Source: Bacillota bacterium
GTDB lineage: Bacteria; Bacillota; Negativicutes; CTSoil-072
Length of the DNA: 64,000 nt
Reading direction: 5' to 3'
Assembly: GCA_017889545.1 (NCBI GenBank)
Contig: JAGFZV010000010.1
Location: 60,610-124,609, forward strand
Below are positions 8,567 to 17,964 of this stretch, piece by piece; within the stretch, counting starts at the first letter, position 1, and each line of letters starts with the position of its first letter. Below the pieces are notes generated by a model. It ran no database searches and was not told where the DNA came from. It saw only the letters and a list, made by a program, of their open reading frames with translations. A program made the translations under genes and the position numbers.

Positions 8567-10246
8567 ATGACATTCAAAAGCGACATAGATATTGCCCAGG
8601 AGGCAACGCCCGAAGTAATTAACAAAATCGCGGATAAACTGAATATTGATCAGGAGTATATTGAGAATTACGGAAAATATAAAGCCAAAATTGATTATAA
8701 TCTGTTGAGTGAAATGAAAAATACGCCTGATGCAAAACTGATTCTCGTTACGGCGATCAACCCCACGCCGGCCGGCGAAGGAAAAACGACCACTACCGTT
8801 GGTCTGGGTGATGCGTTAATGCATATTGGTAAAAAAACCGTTATCGCATTGCGTGAACCGTCATTGGGACCGGTTTTTGGCGTAAAAGGCGGGGCAGCTG
8901 GCGGCGGTTATGCTCAAGTGATTCCGATGGAGGATATTAATCTTCATTTTACCGGCGACCTTCACGCCGTCGGCGTTGCCAATAATTTGATTGCGGCTAT
9001 GCTCGACAACCATGTTTATCAAGGGAATGAACTGGATATCGATGTGCGGCGGGTGACCTGGAAGCGGTGTGTTGACATGAACGATCGCCAGCTGCGGTTC
9101 ATCACGGATGGTTTGGGCGGCAAAGCCAACGGTATGCCGAGGGAAGATGGTTTTGATATCACTGTTGCTTCGGAAATCATGGCAATACTTTGCCTTTCCA
9201 GCGATTTGGAGGATCTGAAAAAACGGGTAGAGAGAATTATTGTGGGATATACCCGCAAAGGCGATCCTGTCACTGCAGGCGCTATTAAGGCACAGGGGGC
9301 TGTAGCCGCTTTATTAAAGGACGCCCTTAAACCAAACTTGGTTCAAACACTGGAACATACGCCCGCCTTCATTCATGGAGGACCGTTTGCCAATATCGCG
9401 CATGGTTGTAATAGTGTAATGGCAACCAAGATGGCGATGAAGCTGGCTGATTATGTAGTTACCGAAGCGGGTTTCGGAGCGGACTTAGGGGCCGAGAAGT
9501 TTTTCGACATTAAATGCCGCTTAAGCGGACTTGTGCCCAATGCGGTAGTTATCGTTGCCACCGTCAGAGCACTTAAATCTCATGGCGGCGTTGCCAAAGC
9601 CGATCTTAACCAGGAAAATCTGGCGGCTCTGAAAAAAGGAATTCCTAATCTCCTGAAACATGTAGAGAATGTCACTCAAAACTTCGGGCTGCCGGCAGTG
9701 GTTGCTATCAATCGCTTCCATGCTGATACAGAGGCGGAGCTTGCATTAATCGAAGAAGAATGTAAAAAACTCGGCGTTAATGTGGCTCTGTCTGAAGTCT
9801 GGGGTCAGGGTGGAGCCGGTGGTGTTAAATTGGCGCAAGAAGTTCTGCGACTAATTGATAACGAAGAAAACAAGTTTAAGTTTGCTTATGATTTGAATTT
9901 ACCTATCAAAGAAAAAATAAAGACCATTGCAACAAAAATTTACGGAGCGGATGGCGTTGATTTTGTCGGGCAAAGCTCTCAGGAGATAGAAAATCTTGAG
10001 AAAATTGGCTGCGGCGGATTGCCTATCTGTATGGCGAAAACCCAGTATTCACTTTCCGATGACGCGAAAAAATTGGGAAGACCCGACAACTTCCGTATCT
10101 CTATTCGGGGGGTAAAGGTTTCCGCCGGCGCCGGGTTCATCGTTGCTTTAACCGGCGATATTATGACTTTACCGGGCTTGCCGAAAGTTCCTGCTGCGGA
10201 AAAAATCGATGTTGACAACACTGGGAAAATATCCGGTCTTTTTTAA
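8567..10246 (+). CDS. fhs: Formate--tetrahydrofolate ligase
   Basis: A 559-residue ATP-dependent ligase forming 10-formyl-THF from formate and THF, the entry step of the methyl branch of the Wood-Ljungdahl pathway and of one-carbon metabolism. Seen: the P-loop [11 protein letters not shown] (67-77), [37 protein letters not shown] folate site (signature of the family), and the standard full length. The ribosome binding site GGGAGGAG precedes the ATG. The presence of fhs suits an acetogen or amino-acid/purine-fermenting anaerobe but does not prove acetogenesis. A remarkably long perfect hairpin follows. Confidence 0.98.
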   Translation: MTFKSDIDIAQEATPEVINKIADKLNIDQEYIENYGKYKAKIDYNLLSEMKNTPDAKLILVTAINPTPAGEGKTTTTVGLGDALMHIGKKTVIALREPSLGPVFGVKGGAAGGGYAQVIPMEDINLHFTGDLHAVGVANNLIAAMLDNHVYQGNELDIDVRRVTWKRCVDMNDRQLRFITDGLGGKANGMPREDGFDITVASEIMAILCLSSDLEDLKKRVERIIVGYTRKGDPVTAGAIKAQGAVAALLKDALKPNLVQTLEHTPAFIHGGPFANIAHGCNSVMATKMAMKLADYVVTEAGFGADLGAEKFFDIKCRLSGLVPNAVVIVATVRALKSHGGVAKADLNQENLAALKKGIPNLLKHVENVTQNFGLPAVVAINRFHADTEAELALIEEECKKLGVNVALSEVWGQGGAGGVKLAQEVLRLIDNEENKFKFAYDLNLPIKEKIKTIATKIYGADGVDFVGQSSQEIENLEKIGCGGLPICMAKTQYSLSDDAKKLGRPDNFRISIRGVKVSAGAGFIVALTGDIMTLPGLPKVPAAEKIDVDNTGKISGLF

Positions 10247-10263
10247 CAAAAACGCTTTAAGGC

Positions 10264-10325
10264 GTTCTGAAAAGATAAAAGCTGCGGACGATTAAAATCG
10301 TCCGCAGCTTTTATCTTTTCAGAAC
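10264..10325. terminator. Very long perfect hairpin after fhs
   Basis: Two 29-nt arms (10264-10292 and 10297-10325) are exactly complementary around a TAAA loop. The arms contain a GC core (GCTGCGGACGAT) flanked by A/T tracts, so transcription from either strand gives a stem ending in U-rich sequence. The most likely role is a strong terminator; see findings. Confidence 0.8.
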
Positions 10326-10404
10326 CAATATAATCGGGATATAATAATCCTAAAGAGATATACTGTTTATGTAGGAGTCATACAAGTGATGAGGTGGCGA
10401 TAGA

Positions 10405-11619
10405 ATGCGTTGTATAATTGTTGGCAATGGCGTTGCGGGTATGAATACCGCTCGTTTGCTAAGAGAAAAGAACCAAGAAATTGAGATTGAAATAATCACA
10501 CATGAGAGCGTCCCTTATTATTCGAGGATCAACTTAATCGAGTTTTTAGCAGGAAGTATCCCGCAAGAAAAGCTGTTTGTTTTTTCACCAAAATGGTATG
10601 AGGATCGAAACATTAAGGTTTATTATGGAACTGATGTTGTGGCAATTGACCCGCGAGACCGCAAAATCAAGTTGTCAAATGACGAATTTCTAAGTTATGA
10701 CTATCTGGTTATTGCTGCTGGCAGTACGCCCTTTAAGCCTCCTGTTCCCAATAGTAATCTGATGGGCATTTTTACATTGAGAACGCTGAATGACGCGATT
10801 GCGATCCGCGATCATGCAGCAACAGGAGCCAAAAACGCATTCGTGCTTGGCGGCGGATTGCTAGGCATAGAATCCGCTTATAGTTTAAAGAAAATGGGGC
10901 TTGACGTCACTATCTTGGAACCATCTGAACGGTTATTGCCAAAACAGTTGGACAGTGAGGGTGCGGCTGTATTGGTGTCGATTTTGCAGGAGCGGGGTCT
11001 TAAATTGATTTTGGGAACGGCCGTGGCGGGATTTTGCGGTGAAGAACGGGTAACGGGCGTGCAATTGAACGACGGAAAAAGGCTTCCCGCCGAGTTAGTC
11101 TTGATATCAGCAGGGGTTCGACCAAATTTATCTTGTTTGGCAGGATCAGGAATTCGTACAGACAGGGGAATTTTGGTAGACGACCAGATGCGGAGCAATC
11201 TTCCGGACATCTATGCTGTCGGGGATGTGGCGCAATGGAATGAAAATGTTTGGGGCATCGTGCCAGTGGCATTAAATCAAGCGGCGGTTGCTGCTGCCAA
11301 TATTGCCGGGGAACTGAAAAAATATTCCGGAACGATACCTTCCAACACTTTGAAAGTAATGGGTGTTGATTTGGCTGTATATGGTGAGGCGCAAAATCAG
11401 GAAGCCGATTGTACGAATGTTCGTTTCCGGGATCTAGAGCACCAAGTCTATGCTAAGATCGTGTTGCGGGATCATTGCGTCATTGGGGCCATTGTTATTG
11501 GAAATAAAAAAATGCAAAACATGCTGAACAAAATGGTCGAAAACCGGCAACGGATGGATGAAGAGGAGGCTCAACGATTTTTTGATACGCAGATGGGTGT
11601 CACCGATCCATCTTGGTAA
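10405..11619 (+). CDS. FAD-dependent pyridine nucleotide-disulfide family oxidoreductase (NirB-/rubredoxin-reductase-like)
   Basis: A 404-residue flavoprotein with two Rossmann folds: the FAD site GNGVAG (8-13), a second dinucleotide site VLGGGLLGIESA (~147-158) for NAD(P)H, and the C-terminal FAD motif IYAVGDVAQ (~267-275). There is no CxxxxC redox disulfide near the first fold, so it is not a thioredoxin/lipoamide reductase. It resembles the N-terminal half of nitrite reductase NirB and NADH:rubredoxin oxidoreductases, which pass electrons to small redox proteins. The nitroreductase gene follows within 45 nt and probably shares its transcript. The physiological acceptor is unknown. Confidence 0.88.
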   Translation: MRCIIVGNGVAGMNTARLLREKNQEIEIEIITHESVPYYSRINLIEFLAGSIPQEKLFVFSPKWYEDRNIKVYYGTDVVAIDPRDRKIKLSNDEFLSYDYLVIAAGSTPFKPPVPNSNLMGIFTLRTLNDAIAIRDHAATGAKNAFVLGGGLLGIESAYSLKKMGLDVTILEPSERLLPKQLDSEGAAVLVSILQERGLKLILGTAVAGFCGEERVTGVQLNDGKRLPAELVLISAGVRPNLSCLAGSGIRTDRGILVDDQMRSNLPDIYAVGDVAQWNENVWGIVPVALNQAAVAAANIAGELKKYSGTIPSNTLKVMGVDLAVYGEAQNQEADCTNVRFRDLEHQVYAKIVLRDHCVIGAIVIGNKKMQNMLNKMVENRQRMDEEEAQRFFDTQMGVTDPSW

Positions 11620-11663
11620 AAACAAAATTTGTGCAGCGAATTTATGAAAGGGAGGGCTTTTGT

Positions 11664-12227
11664 ATGCGGGATTTTTCTTATGAAATCAGTGAGGACATGA
11701 AGCAACGCTGGTCGCCAAGGGCTTTTAGTACTGAACCGGTTGACATGGATGATCTCATGGCTTTGTTTGAGGCTGCCAGGTATGCGCCCTCGTTTTTCAA
11801 TGAGCAGCCATGGCGCTTTGTTGTGGCTGACAAAGAAGAAGAATTAAAGGTGATGCGCGGTATCTTAAATGAAAACATTCAGGAATGGGCGAATAAGGCG
11901 CCGGTGCTGGTGGTCCTGGTGGCGAAAAAGTCATTTGCTAACGGGGAGCCGAATAACTGGCATGCGTTTGATGCAGGAACTGCATGGGGTTACTTGACTT
12001 TGGAAGCACAGCGCCGGGGATTGATTACGCATGCGATTGGCGGCTTCAGTAAAATAAAGGCGCATGAGTTATTGGCGATCCCGGGGAAATTTGAAGTGCT
12101 GGCAATGATCGCGATTGGCAAAATAGGCAAAAAGGAAAATTTGTCAATCGCTTTGCAGGAACAAGAAGAACCGGCGAACCGCAAACCCTTAAAGGAACTT
12201 GTATTTCATGGCCGGTTTCGGTCATAG
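11664..12227 (+). CDS. Nitroreductase family FMN-dependent oxidoreductase
   Basis: A 187-residue protein of the nitroreductase fold, which uses FMN and NAD(P)H. Seen: QRWSPRAFSTEPVDMDDLMALFEAARYAPSFFNEQPWRF, the family's N-terminal FMN-binding block, and GTAWGYLTLEAQRRGLITHAIGGF in the middle. I chose the ATG at 11664, which is preceded by GGGAGGG; a longer frame begins at 11613 without a binding site. It follows the flavoprotein oxidoreductase gene directly. The natural substrate is not predictable; family members reduce nitro compounds, quinones or halogenated aromatics. Confidence 0.9.
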   Translation: MRDFSYEISEDMKQRWSPRAFSTEPVDMDDLMALFEAARYAPSFFNEQPWRFVVADKEEELKVMRGILNENIQEWANKAPVLVVLVAKKSFANGEPNNWHAFDAGTAWGYLTLEAQRRGLITHAIGGFSKIKAHELLAIPGKFEVLAMIAIGKIGKKENLSIALQEQEEPANRKPLKELVFHGRFRS

Positions 12228-12441
12228 TTGGCATGGAACAAATTATATAGAATATTTTGTTTATAATGACAATGCCTATTTACTTTGAGGTCAAGAACAA
12301 GTAAAATGGAATTGATCGCTCAGGTATGGGTTCCAAGAGGTCAATCATTTATCCTTCTCAACTGCCTTTGTTGGTTCTTGGCAGTTAATGATAATTGAAC
12401 TCCCTGAACCTTTGGGCAAATAAGATCGAGGAGGATTTATC

Positions 12442-12744
12442 ATGTCTCAAGACAAAACCTTAACTTGCCGTGAATGCGGCGCAGAATTTGTTTTTTCTGC
12501 ATCTGAACAAGATTTTTATGCTGAAAAAGGATTCGCAAATGAACCTGGACGTTGTCCGCAGTGTCGTGCAGCCCGTAAACAAAGCGGTGGTTTTGGCGGC
12601 CGTGGTGGTGCTGGCAGCCGTCCTCAACGTGAAATGCACAAAACGATCTGCGCTGCTTGTGGCGTAGAAACCGAAGTGCCGTTCCGTCCCAGTGGCGACC
12701 GTCCGGTGTATTGCCGCGATTGTTTTTCACGCAATAAGGGCTAA
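12442..12744 (+). CDS. Small zinc-ribbon protein with four CxxC motifs
   Basis: A 100-residue protein. Seen: CREC (9-12) and CPQC near residue 38 form one zinc ribbon, then a Gly/Arg-rich linker (GGFGGRGGAGSRPQR), then CAAC and CRDC form a second ribbon. This two-ribbon plus RGG-like arrangement is found in small Firmicutes proteins annotated as zinc-ribbon domain proteins, of unverified nucleic-acid-binding role. A GAGGAGG ribosome binding site lies upstream. The leader of about 215 nt before it contains an AACTGCC/GGCAGTT inverted repeat (near 12360-12385). Confidence 0.85.
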   Translation: MSQDKTLTCRECGAEFVFSASEQDFYAEKGFANEPGRCPQCRAARKQSGGFGGRGGAGSRPQREMHKTICAACGVETEVPFRPSGDRPVYCRDCFSRNKG

Positions 12745-12752
12745 AATGATAT

Positions 12753-12792
12753 AAAAAAAACTCCTTTACTTTACTGTAAGGGAGTTTTTTTA
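12753..12792. terminator. Bidirectional terminator between zinc-ribbon gene and lysR gene
   Basis: A 12-bp stem (AAACTCCTTTAC/GTAAGGGAGTTT, one wobble pair) flanked by A-runs on the left and T-runs on the right, between convergent genes. Confidence 0.85.
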
Positions 12793-12801
12793 TGAGTACG
12801 A

Positions 12802-13698
12802 TCAGACAACTGTTATCCCCAGTAATTCACTGAAGCGCCGGGCTGCCACGGAGAGCGGTATTGTATCATTGGTAACAAGACCGATATAGCGTGCTGGAAA
12901 ATCGGCATTTACATGAAGAACAAATATTTCGCCGTTTTGCAGTTCCTGGGCAATAAACTCATGAATGACGAAAGATATTCCTAAACCGATTTTAGCCATT
13001 TCCACCAATAAATCAACACTGCCCAGTTCGATTTCCGGTTGAACGGTTAAAGAATTTTTTTTCAAAAAATCATCGAAAAAAATACGGGTCGTCGTGTTTG
13101 CCTCTAAGATTAATAATGGATATTTTTCTAATTCATGAGGATCAATGCAGCGGTTTTTGAGAGGTAAATAAGAATTTCCGGCGACAAAGGCATCATGTAT
13201 TTTTTGCAGCTGGTAAACGGTTAAGTTTTTATAATTGACTTGCGGAGGGAGATTGATGATGCTAAGATCGACAATCCCTTTTTGAAGAAGGTCAATACAG
13301 GATGGGGATGTGCGGTTGATCACATTAATCCTGATTTCCGGGTACAGGGTGTTGAATTGTTTTAGAAACGGCAGTAGATAATGTTTGCAGATGGTATCAC
13401 TGGCGCCAATGCGGATTTCACCGCTGTGAAGGGATTGAACGGCGTTGAGGCCGCGTTCGCCGGCTTTGATGAAGTGAAAAGCCGGTTCGATATGACGAAA
13501 AAGAATCTCGCCTTCTTTTGTAAGCTGGATGTTTTTTGTATGGCGGAAAAAGAGTTTGCTGCCAAGAAGCGTCTCTAATTGTTTAATCGATTGACTTACC
13601 GCTGACTGGGAAATGAAAAGTTGGGCAGCGGCCTCGGAAAAGCTGCGATGATGCGCTACGTGATAAAAAACTTTATATAACTCAAAATTGATCTCCAT
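12802..13698 (-). CDS. LysR family transcriptional regulator
   Basis: A 298-residue LysR-type regulator with N-terminal winged HTH (FYHVAHHRSFSEAAAQLFISQSAVSQSIKQLE) and a periplasmic-binding-protein-like effector domain (GEIRIGASDTICKHYLLPFL; LLVEMAKIGLGISFV). The N-terminus starting MEINFELYKVFYHVA is of the CysL/YwfK type. It is transcribed divergently from the purine gene purL, and the AT-rich intergenic region holds an inverted repeat (13723-13755) that may be its binding site. LysR proteins commonly control the adjacent divergent gene, but control of purL is only an inference. Confidence 0.93.
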   Translation of the reverse strand: MEINFELYKVFYHVAHHRSFSEAAAQLFISQSAVSQSIKQLETLLGSKLFFRHTKNIQLTKEGEILFRHIEPAFHFIKAGERGLNAVQSLHSGEIRIGASDTICKHYLLPFLKQFNTLYPEIRINVINRTSPSCIDLLQKGIVDLSIINLPPQVNYKNLTVYQLQKIHDAFVAGNSYLPLKNRCIDPHELEKYPLLILEANTTTRIFFDDFLKKNSLTVQPEIELGSVDLLVEMAKIGLGISFVIHEFIAQELQNGEIFVLHVNADFPARYIGLVTNDTIPLSVAARRFSELLGITVV

Positions 13699-13722
13699 AT
13701 TAACACTCCTAATAATAAATAT

Positions 13723-13755
13723 TAGTATTATTAATTATTATTATTTATAATACTA
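13723..13755. promoter_or_regulatory. AT-rich inverted repeat between lysR gene and purL
   Basis: TAGTATTAT (13723-13731) and ATAATACTA (13747-13755) form a 9-bp dyad centred at 13739, about 25 bp from the lysR start codon. It is a candidate LysR recognition/activation site. Confidence 0.4.
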
Positions 13756-13872
13756 TATTATAATAGAAAAGCAGACAAGAATATAGGCTGCTGAAAATGA
13801 ATTCATGCAAAGTTTGATGAATATTTGGTTGGATCAGGTCAAGTGAAGAAAGTGGACAAAGGAGAATGAAAA

Positions 13873-16800
13873 ATGGCAAATAATGTGCGGAGAATTTTTA
13901 TCGAAAAGCGTCCGGGTTTTGATATTGAGGCTCGTAATCTGTACAATGATTTGAAGGAAAATTTAGGCATATCAGGAATTTCACAGCTTCGTATTGTAAA
14001 CCGGTATGACATTGACGGGATTTCTGATGAAGAATATGAACAGGGTAAGAAAAATGTTTTTTCGGAACCTCCCGTAGACAATGTATATGATGAAATACTT
14101 CCGGTTGAGTCCTCAGATCAAATTTTTGCATTGGAGTATTTGCCGGGGCAATATGATCAACGTGCGGACTCTGCCGCCCAATGTTTGCAGATTTTGACGC
14201 AAAAGGAACGGCCGCTTGTTGCTTCCGCCAAGGTGATTATTTTACAGGGTACGATCACAGCAACGGATATGGACCGTATCAAATCTTACTGTATTAATCC
14301 GGTCGATTCAAGGGAAGCATCGCTTTTAAAACCGGATACACTTGAAATTTCGACCGTTTCGCCTAACCAAGTGGAAAGACTGAGCGGCTTTATTCATAAA
14401 TCGGTTACTGAGTTGGCTGAAATGCGTAATGAAATGGGCTTGGCGATGAGTGAAGCGGATTTGCAGTTCTGCCAGCAGTATTTTCGTGATACGGAACGGA
14501 GAGATCCAACGATAACCGAAATTAAGGTGATTGATACTTATTGGTCGGATCATTGCCGTCATACGACATTTTTAACTCAGATTAAAAATGTGGCCATTCA
14601 TGATTCCTTCTTTTTGAAACCAGTAGAAAAAGCGTATCAGGAATATCTTTCCTCACGTAAGGCAGTTTATGGTGATAAGCCGAAAGACATTTGCCTTATG
14701 GATATTGCACTGATAGGGATGAAAGAATTAAAGCAGGCCGGTCGTTTAAATGACCTTGATGCTTCAGATGAGATTAATGCCTGCAGTATTGTCGTGGATG
14801 TTGATGTGGATGGCCGCACTGAGAAGTGGTTGGTTATGTTTAAAAATGAAACCCACAATCATCCGACGGAAATTGAGCCTTTTGGCGGAGCCGCCACTTG
14901 TTTGGGCGGAGCGATAAGAGATCCGTTGTCCGGTCGTTCTTATGTTTACCAGGCCATGCGGGTTACCGGAAGCGGAGATCCCCGGACGAAAGTTGAGGAT
15001 ACGCTTCCCGGAAAATTGCCGCAGCGCAAAATTACGATTGGCGCAGCGGCCGGCTACAGTTCTTATGGGAACCAGGTTGGTTTAGCGACAGGCCAAGTAG
15101 CCGAAGTGTATGATGAAGGCTTCATTGCCAAGCGAATGGAAATTGGCGCTGTGATTGCAGCTGCACCGCAGAACAATGTTGTCCGGAAAGTCCCGGCGCC
15201 TGGTGATGTCGTCATTTTAGTAGGCGGCCGGACAGGCCGGGATGGATGCGGAGGAGCAACCGGTTCATCGAAAGAGCATACGTGTGATTCTTTGTCAACC
15301 TGTGGCGCGGAGGTGCAAAAGGGCAATCCGCCTACGGAAAGAAAAATACAACGTTTGTTTCGCAACCCCGCAGTAAGCAGATTGATCAAACGCTGCAATG
15401 ACTTTGGCGCCGGCGGAGTTTCTGTCGCTATCGGTGAATTAACGGATGGTTTGGACATTAACCTTGATTTAGTACCAAAGAAATATGAAGGTTTGGATGG
15501 CACCGAGTTGGCGATTTCTGAGTCGCAGGAAAGAATGGCTGTAGTGGTAGCCGCCTCTGACTCAGAAACTTTTCAAGATTTGGCTTCTGCAGAAAATTTA
15601 GAGGTTACGGTGGTGGCGAAGGTTACCGACACACACCGGCTGAGAATGGTTTGGCGGCAGGATGCAATTGTCGATCTGAGCCGTGATTTTCTCAATACAA
15701 ACGGCGTGAAGCAAGAGACCGATGTTGTTGTGGTCCCGCCGGATCCTGCACAGAATTATTTCCAGTCACTGCCTGCCTTGGTTAAGCCAGTATTGACGGA
15801 TGCACAAAGTGCGTGGCTGACCAATTTAACTGATCTTAATGTTTGCAGTCAAAAAGGATTGGCAGAACGGTTCGACAGTACGATCGGAGCAGGAACCGTG
15901 CTCATGCCTTTTGGCGGGCGGCATCAAGCTACGCCGGCGGAAGGCATGGCGGCAAAAATACCGGTACTTTCAGGTGAAACAACGACCGCTACGATGATGA
16001 CTTACGGATATAATCCTGTCCTGGCGAAATGGAGTCCGTTTCATGGAGCTGTATATGCTGTAGTTGAAGCGGTTGCCAAAATAACCGCCATGGGCGGAGA
16101 TTTCCGTAGCTGCCGGCTGACCTTGCAGGAATATTTTGAAAAATTGGGCACGGATGCGGAAAAATGGGGTAAGCCTTTCAGCGCTTTATTAGGCGCTTTT
16201 TGGGCGCAAAAGATATTAGGCATTCCGGCAATTGGCGGAAAAGACAGTATGTCGGGAACGTTTATGGACAAGCACGTTCCACCTACTTTGGTGGCTTTTG
16301 CTGTGAATGTTGCATCAGCAGAAAAAATTATTTCGCCGGAATTTAAATCGATCGGCAGCCACGTTGTTTTGATACCAATTCAGCGGGATGAGAATGAAAT
16401 ACCGGACATGGAACTTTTGCAGCGCCAGTATATGCGTGTGAATCAATTGATCCATGATGGCAGTGTTCTATCTGCCTCGGTAGTGAAAACAGGCGGTATT
16501 GCGGCTGTCGTCACGAAAATGGCATTTGGCAATCGGATCGGCATGGTATTTACAGGGAAACAAAATTTAGCAGACCTGTTCATTCCACATTTAGGATCCT
16601 TGATTTTGGAAGTCGCGGCAGAAACGAACATAGCAGCGGCCTTTGGTGATATTCCCTGTCAGGTTCTCGGGACGACTCTCGCGGAACAGCAAATTACCGT
16701 TAATGGTGCGACGATTGCGTTGGAAAATGCATTTCAGGAATGGACGAAACCATTGGAAAAAATCTTTCCATCGCAAGCGGCAGTTGCGGGTCGGGTTGAA

Positions 16801-17649
16801 AAGGTATCGTTTTTAGGCCGCAATGGACGGCGGCCAAAGGTAAGCCTTGCGAAACCCCGGATATTTATTCCGGTATTTCCTGGCACGAATTGTGAATATG
16901 ACACGGCTTTAGCATTTGAAAAAGCCGGTGGTTTGCCTTCCACATTGGTAATTCGAAATTTATCGGCAGCGGCTGTTGAACAGTCTTTGGCAGCGATGGC
17001 CAAAACGATCCGGGAATCACAAATCATTATGTTGCCTGGCGGCTTTAGTGCTGGAGACGAACCGGATGGGTCCGGAAAATTTATTGCCGCTATGTTCCGA
17101 AATCAGCAAGTTAAGGAAGCGGTGATGGAACTTTTGGAACGTCGGGATGGGCTTATTCTGGGGATTTGCAATGGATTTCAGGCATTGATCAAACTGGGCC
17201 TGGTTCCATATGGGAAATTCGTTGATCTTACTGCGCAGTCGCCTACCTTGACCTTCAATACGATTGGCCGTCACGTTTCCTGCATGGTGAACACGAAAGT
17301 TGTTTCGACTCTTTCTCCTTGGTTCAATGGAGTCCATTGCGGCGATATTCATACTGTCGCTGTTTCCCATGGCGAAGGACGTTTTGTAGCTACGAAGGAA
17401 GAGTTGGCTCATCTGGCCGTCAATGGGCAGATAACAACCCAATACGTTGACTTCGACGGCGACCCGTCATTAGATATTCGATTCAATCCTAATGGATCAA
17501 TGAATGCCGTTGAAGGGATTACAAGTCCGGACGGACGTATTCTGGGGAAAATGGGTCACTCGGAACGGATTGGCCGGAATGTAGTAAAAAATGTGCCGGG
17601 TGAAAAGGACCAGCAAATTTTCGCAGCTGGGGTTCGCTATTTCCAATAA
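13873..17649 (+). CDS. purL: Phosphoribosylformylglycinamidine synthase, single-chain (PurL-PurQ fusion type)
   Basis: A 1258-residue enzyme that makes FGAM from FGAR, glutamine and ATP in purine synthesis. Seen: an N-terminal PurS-like region, two AIR-synthase-type ATP-binding halves (MFKNETHNHPTEIEPFGG; GETTTATMMTYGYNP), and a C-terminal class I glutaminase with nucleophile Cys1099 in GICNGFQ and the His1229/Glu1231 pair in GHSER. The length fits the clade of large Firmicutes enzymes that carry PurS, PurL and PurQ functions in one chain. It is not in a pur operon: it stands between a divergent lysR gene and an aminotransferase gene. A hairpin at 17668-17713 follows. Confidence 0.96.
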   Translation: MANNVRRIFIEKRPGFDIEARNLYNDLKENLGISGISQLRIVNRYDIDGISDEEYEQGKKNVFSEPPVDNVYDEILPVESSDQIFALEYLPGQYDQRADSAAQCLQILTQKERPLVASAKVIILQGTITATDMDRIKSYCINPVDSREASLLKPDTLEISTVSPNQVERLSGFIHKSVTELAEMRNEMGLAMSEADLQFCQQYFRDTERRDPTITEIKVIDTYWSDHCRHTTFLTQIKNVAIHDSFFLKPVEKAYQEYLSSRKAVYGDKPKDICLMDIALIGMKELKQAGRLNDLDASDEINACSIVVDVDVDGRTEKWLVMFKNETHNHPTEIEPFGGAATCLGGAIRDPLSGRSYVYQAMRVTGSGDPRTKVEDTLPGKLPQRKITIGAAAGYSSYGNQVGLATGQVAEVYDEGFIAKRMEIGAVIAAAPQNNVVRKVPAPGDVVILVGGRTGRDGCGGATGSSKEHTCDSLSTCGAEVQKGNPPTERKIQRLFRNPAVSRLIKRCNDFGAGGVSVAIGELTDGLDINLDLVPKKYEGLDGTELAISESQERMAVVVAASDSETFQDLASAENLEVTVVAKVTDTHRLRMVWRQDAIVDLSRDFLNTNGVKQETDVVVVPPDPAQNYFQSLPALVKPVLTDAQSAWLTNLTDLNVCSQKGLAERFDSTIGAGTVLMPFGGRHQATPAEGMAAKIPVLSGETTTATMMTYGYNPVLAKWSPFHGAVYAVVEAVAKITAMGGDFRSCRLTLQEYFEKLGTDAEKWGKPFSALLGAFWAQKILGIPAIGGKDSMSGTFMDKHVPPTLVAFAVNVASAEKIISPEFKSIGSHVVLIPIQRDENEIPDMELLQRQYMRVNQLIHDGSVLSASVVKTGGIAAVVTKMAFGNRIGMVFTGKQNLADLFIPHLGSLILEVAAETNIAAAFGDIPCQVLGTTLAEQQITVNGATIALENAFQEWTKPLEKIFPSQAAVAGRVEKVSFLGRNGRRPKVSLAKPRIFIPVFPGTNCEYDTALAFEKAGGLPSTLVIRNLSAAAVEQSLAAMAKTIRESQIIMLPGGFSAGDEPDGSGKFIAAMFRNQQVKEAVMELLERRDGLILGICNGFQALIKLGLVPYGKFVDLTAQSPTLTFNTIGRHVSCMVNTKVVSTLSPWFNGVHCGDIHTVAVSHGEGRFVATKEELAHLAVNGQITTQYVDFDGDPSLDIRFNPNGSMNAVEGITSPDGRILGKMGHSERIGRNVVKNVPGEKDQQIFAAGVRYFQ

Positions 17650-17667
17650 CCATATCATTATGCTAAT

Positions 17668-17713
17668 GATGCAGGTAGATCATCACCGTAACCGCGAATG
17701 ATCTGCCTGCATC
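17668..17713 (+). terminator. Hairpin downstream of purL
   Basis: A 16-bp stem (GATGCAGGTAGATCAT with its complement, one G-U pair) around a 14-nt loop. The following sequence is only moderately U-rich (TATTAATAAAAA), so termination efficiency is uncertain. Confidence 0.6.
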
Positions 17714-17964
17714 TATTAATAAAAATCGTATTTCCAAAGCAAATATGAATTGATTTTGGCAAAATTTACGATTGTTTTTGTGCAAATAATCCTAAATAGA
17801 TGATTAGGTTATCTGGATTTAATGCCATATGGGTGATATAATTAGTGACAGATTGTCCTCTGGGAGTACAACAATGTTTTTCGGAGTTGTATCTATTTTC
17901 AAATATCTTTCTGGTATGATCGAAAGTTACCTAGTTTTAGTTATTAAAGGGAGTGTTTCTTTAC
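17714..17964 (+). promoter_or_regulatory. Leader/promoter region of the aminotransferase gene
   Basis: No gene is visible here. An extended -10 promoter is plausible (TGA-TATAAT, hexamer at 17837-17842, with TGGATT at 17814-17819 as a weak -35). Downstream, TACAAC and GTTGTA form a short hairpin near 17867-17891. The ribosome binding site AAAGGGAG lies at 17947-17953. Confidence 0.4.

Noticed and set aside
13756..13872. Purine riboswitch upstream of purL
   Set aside because: The leader is short and lacks the conserved purine aptamer loops.
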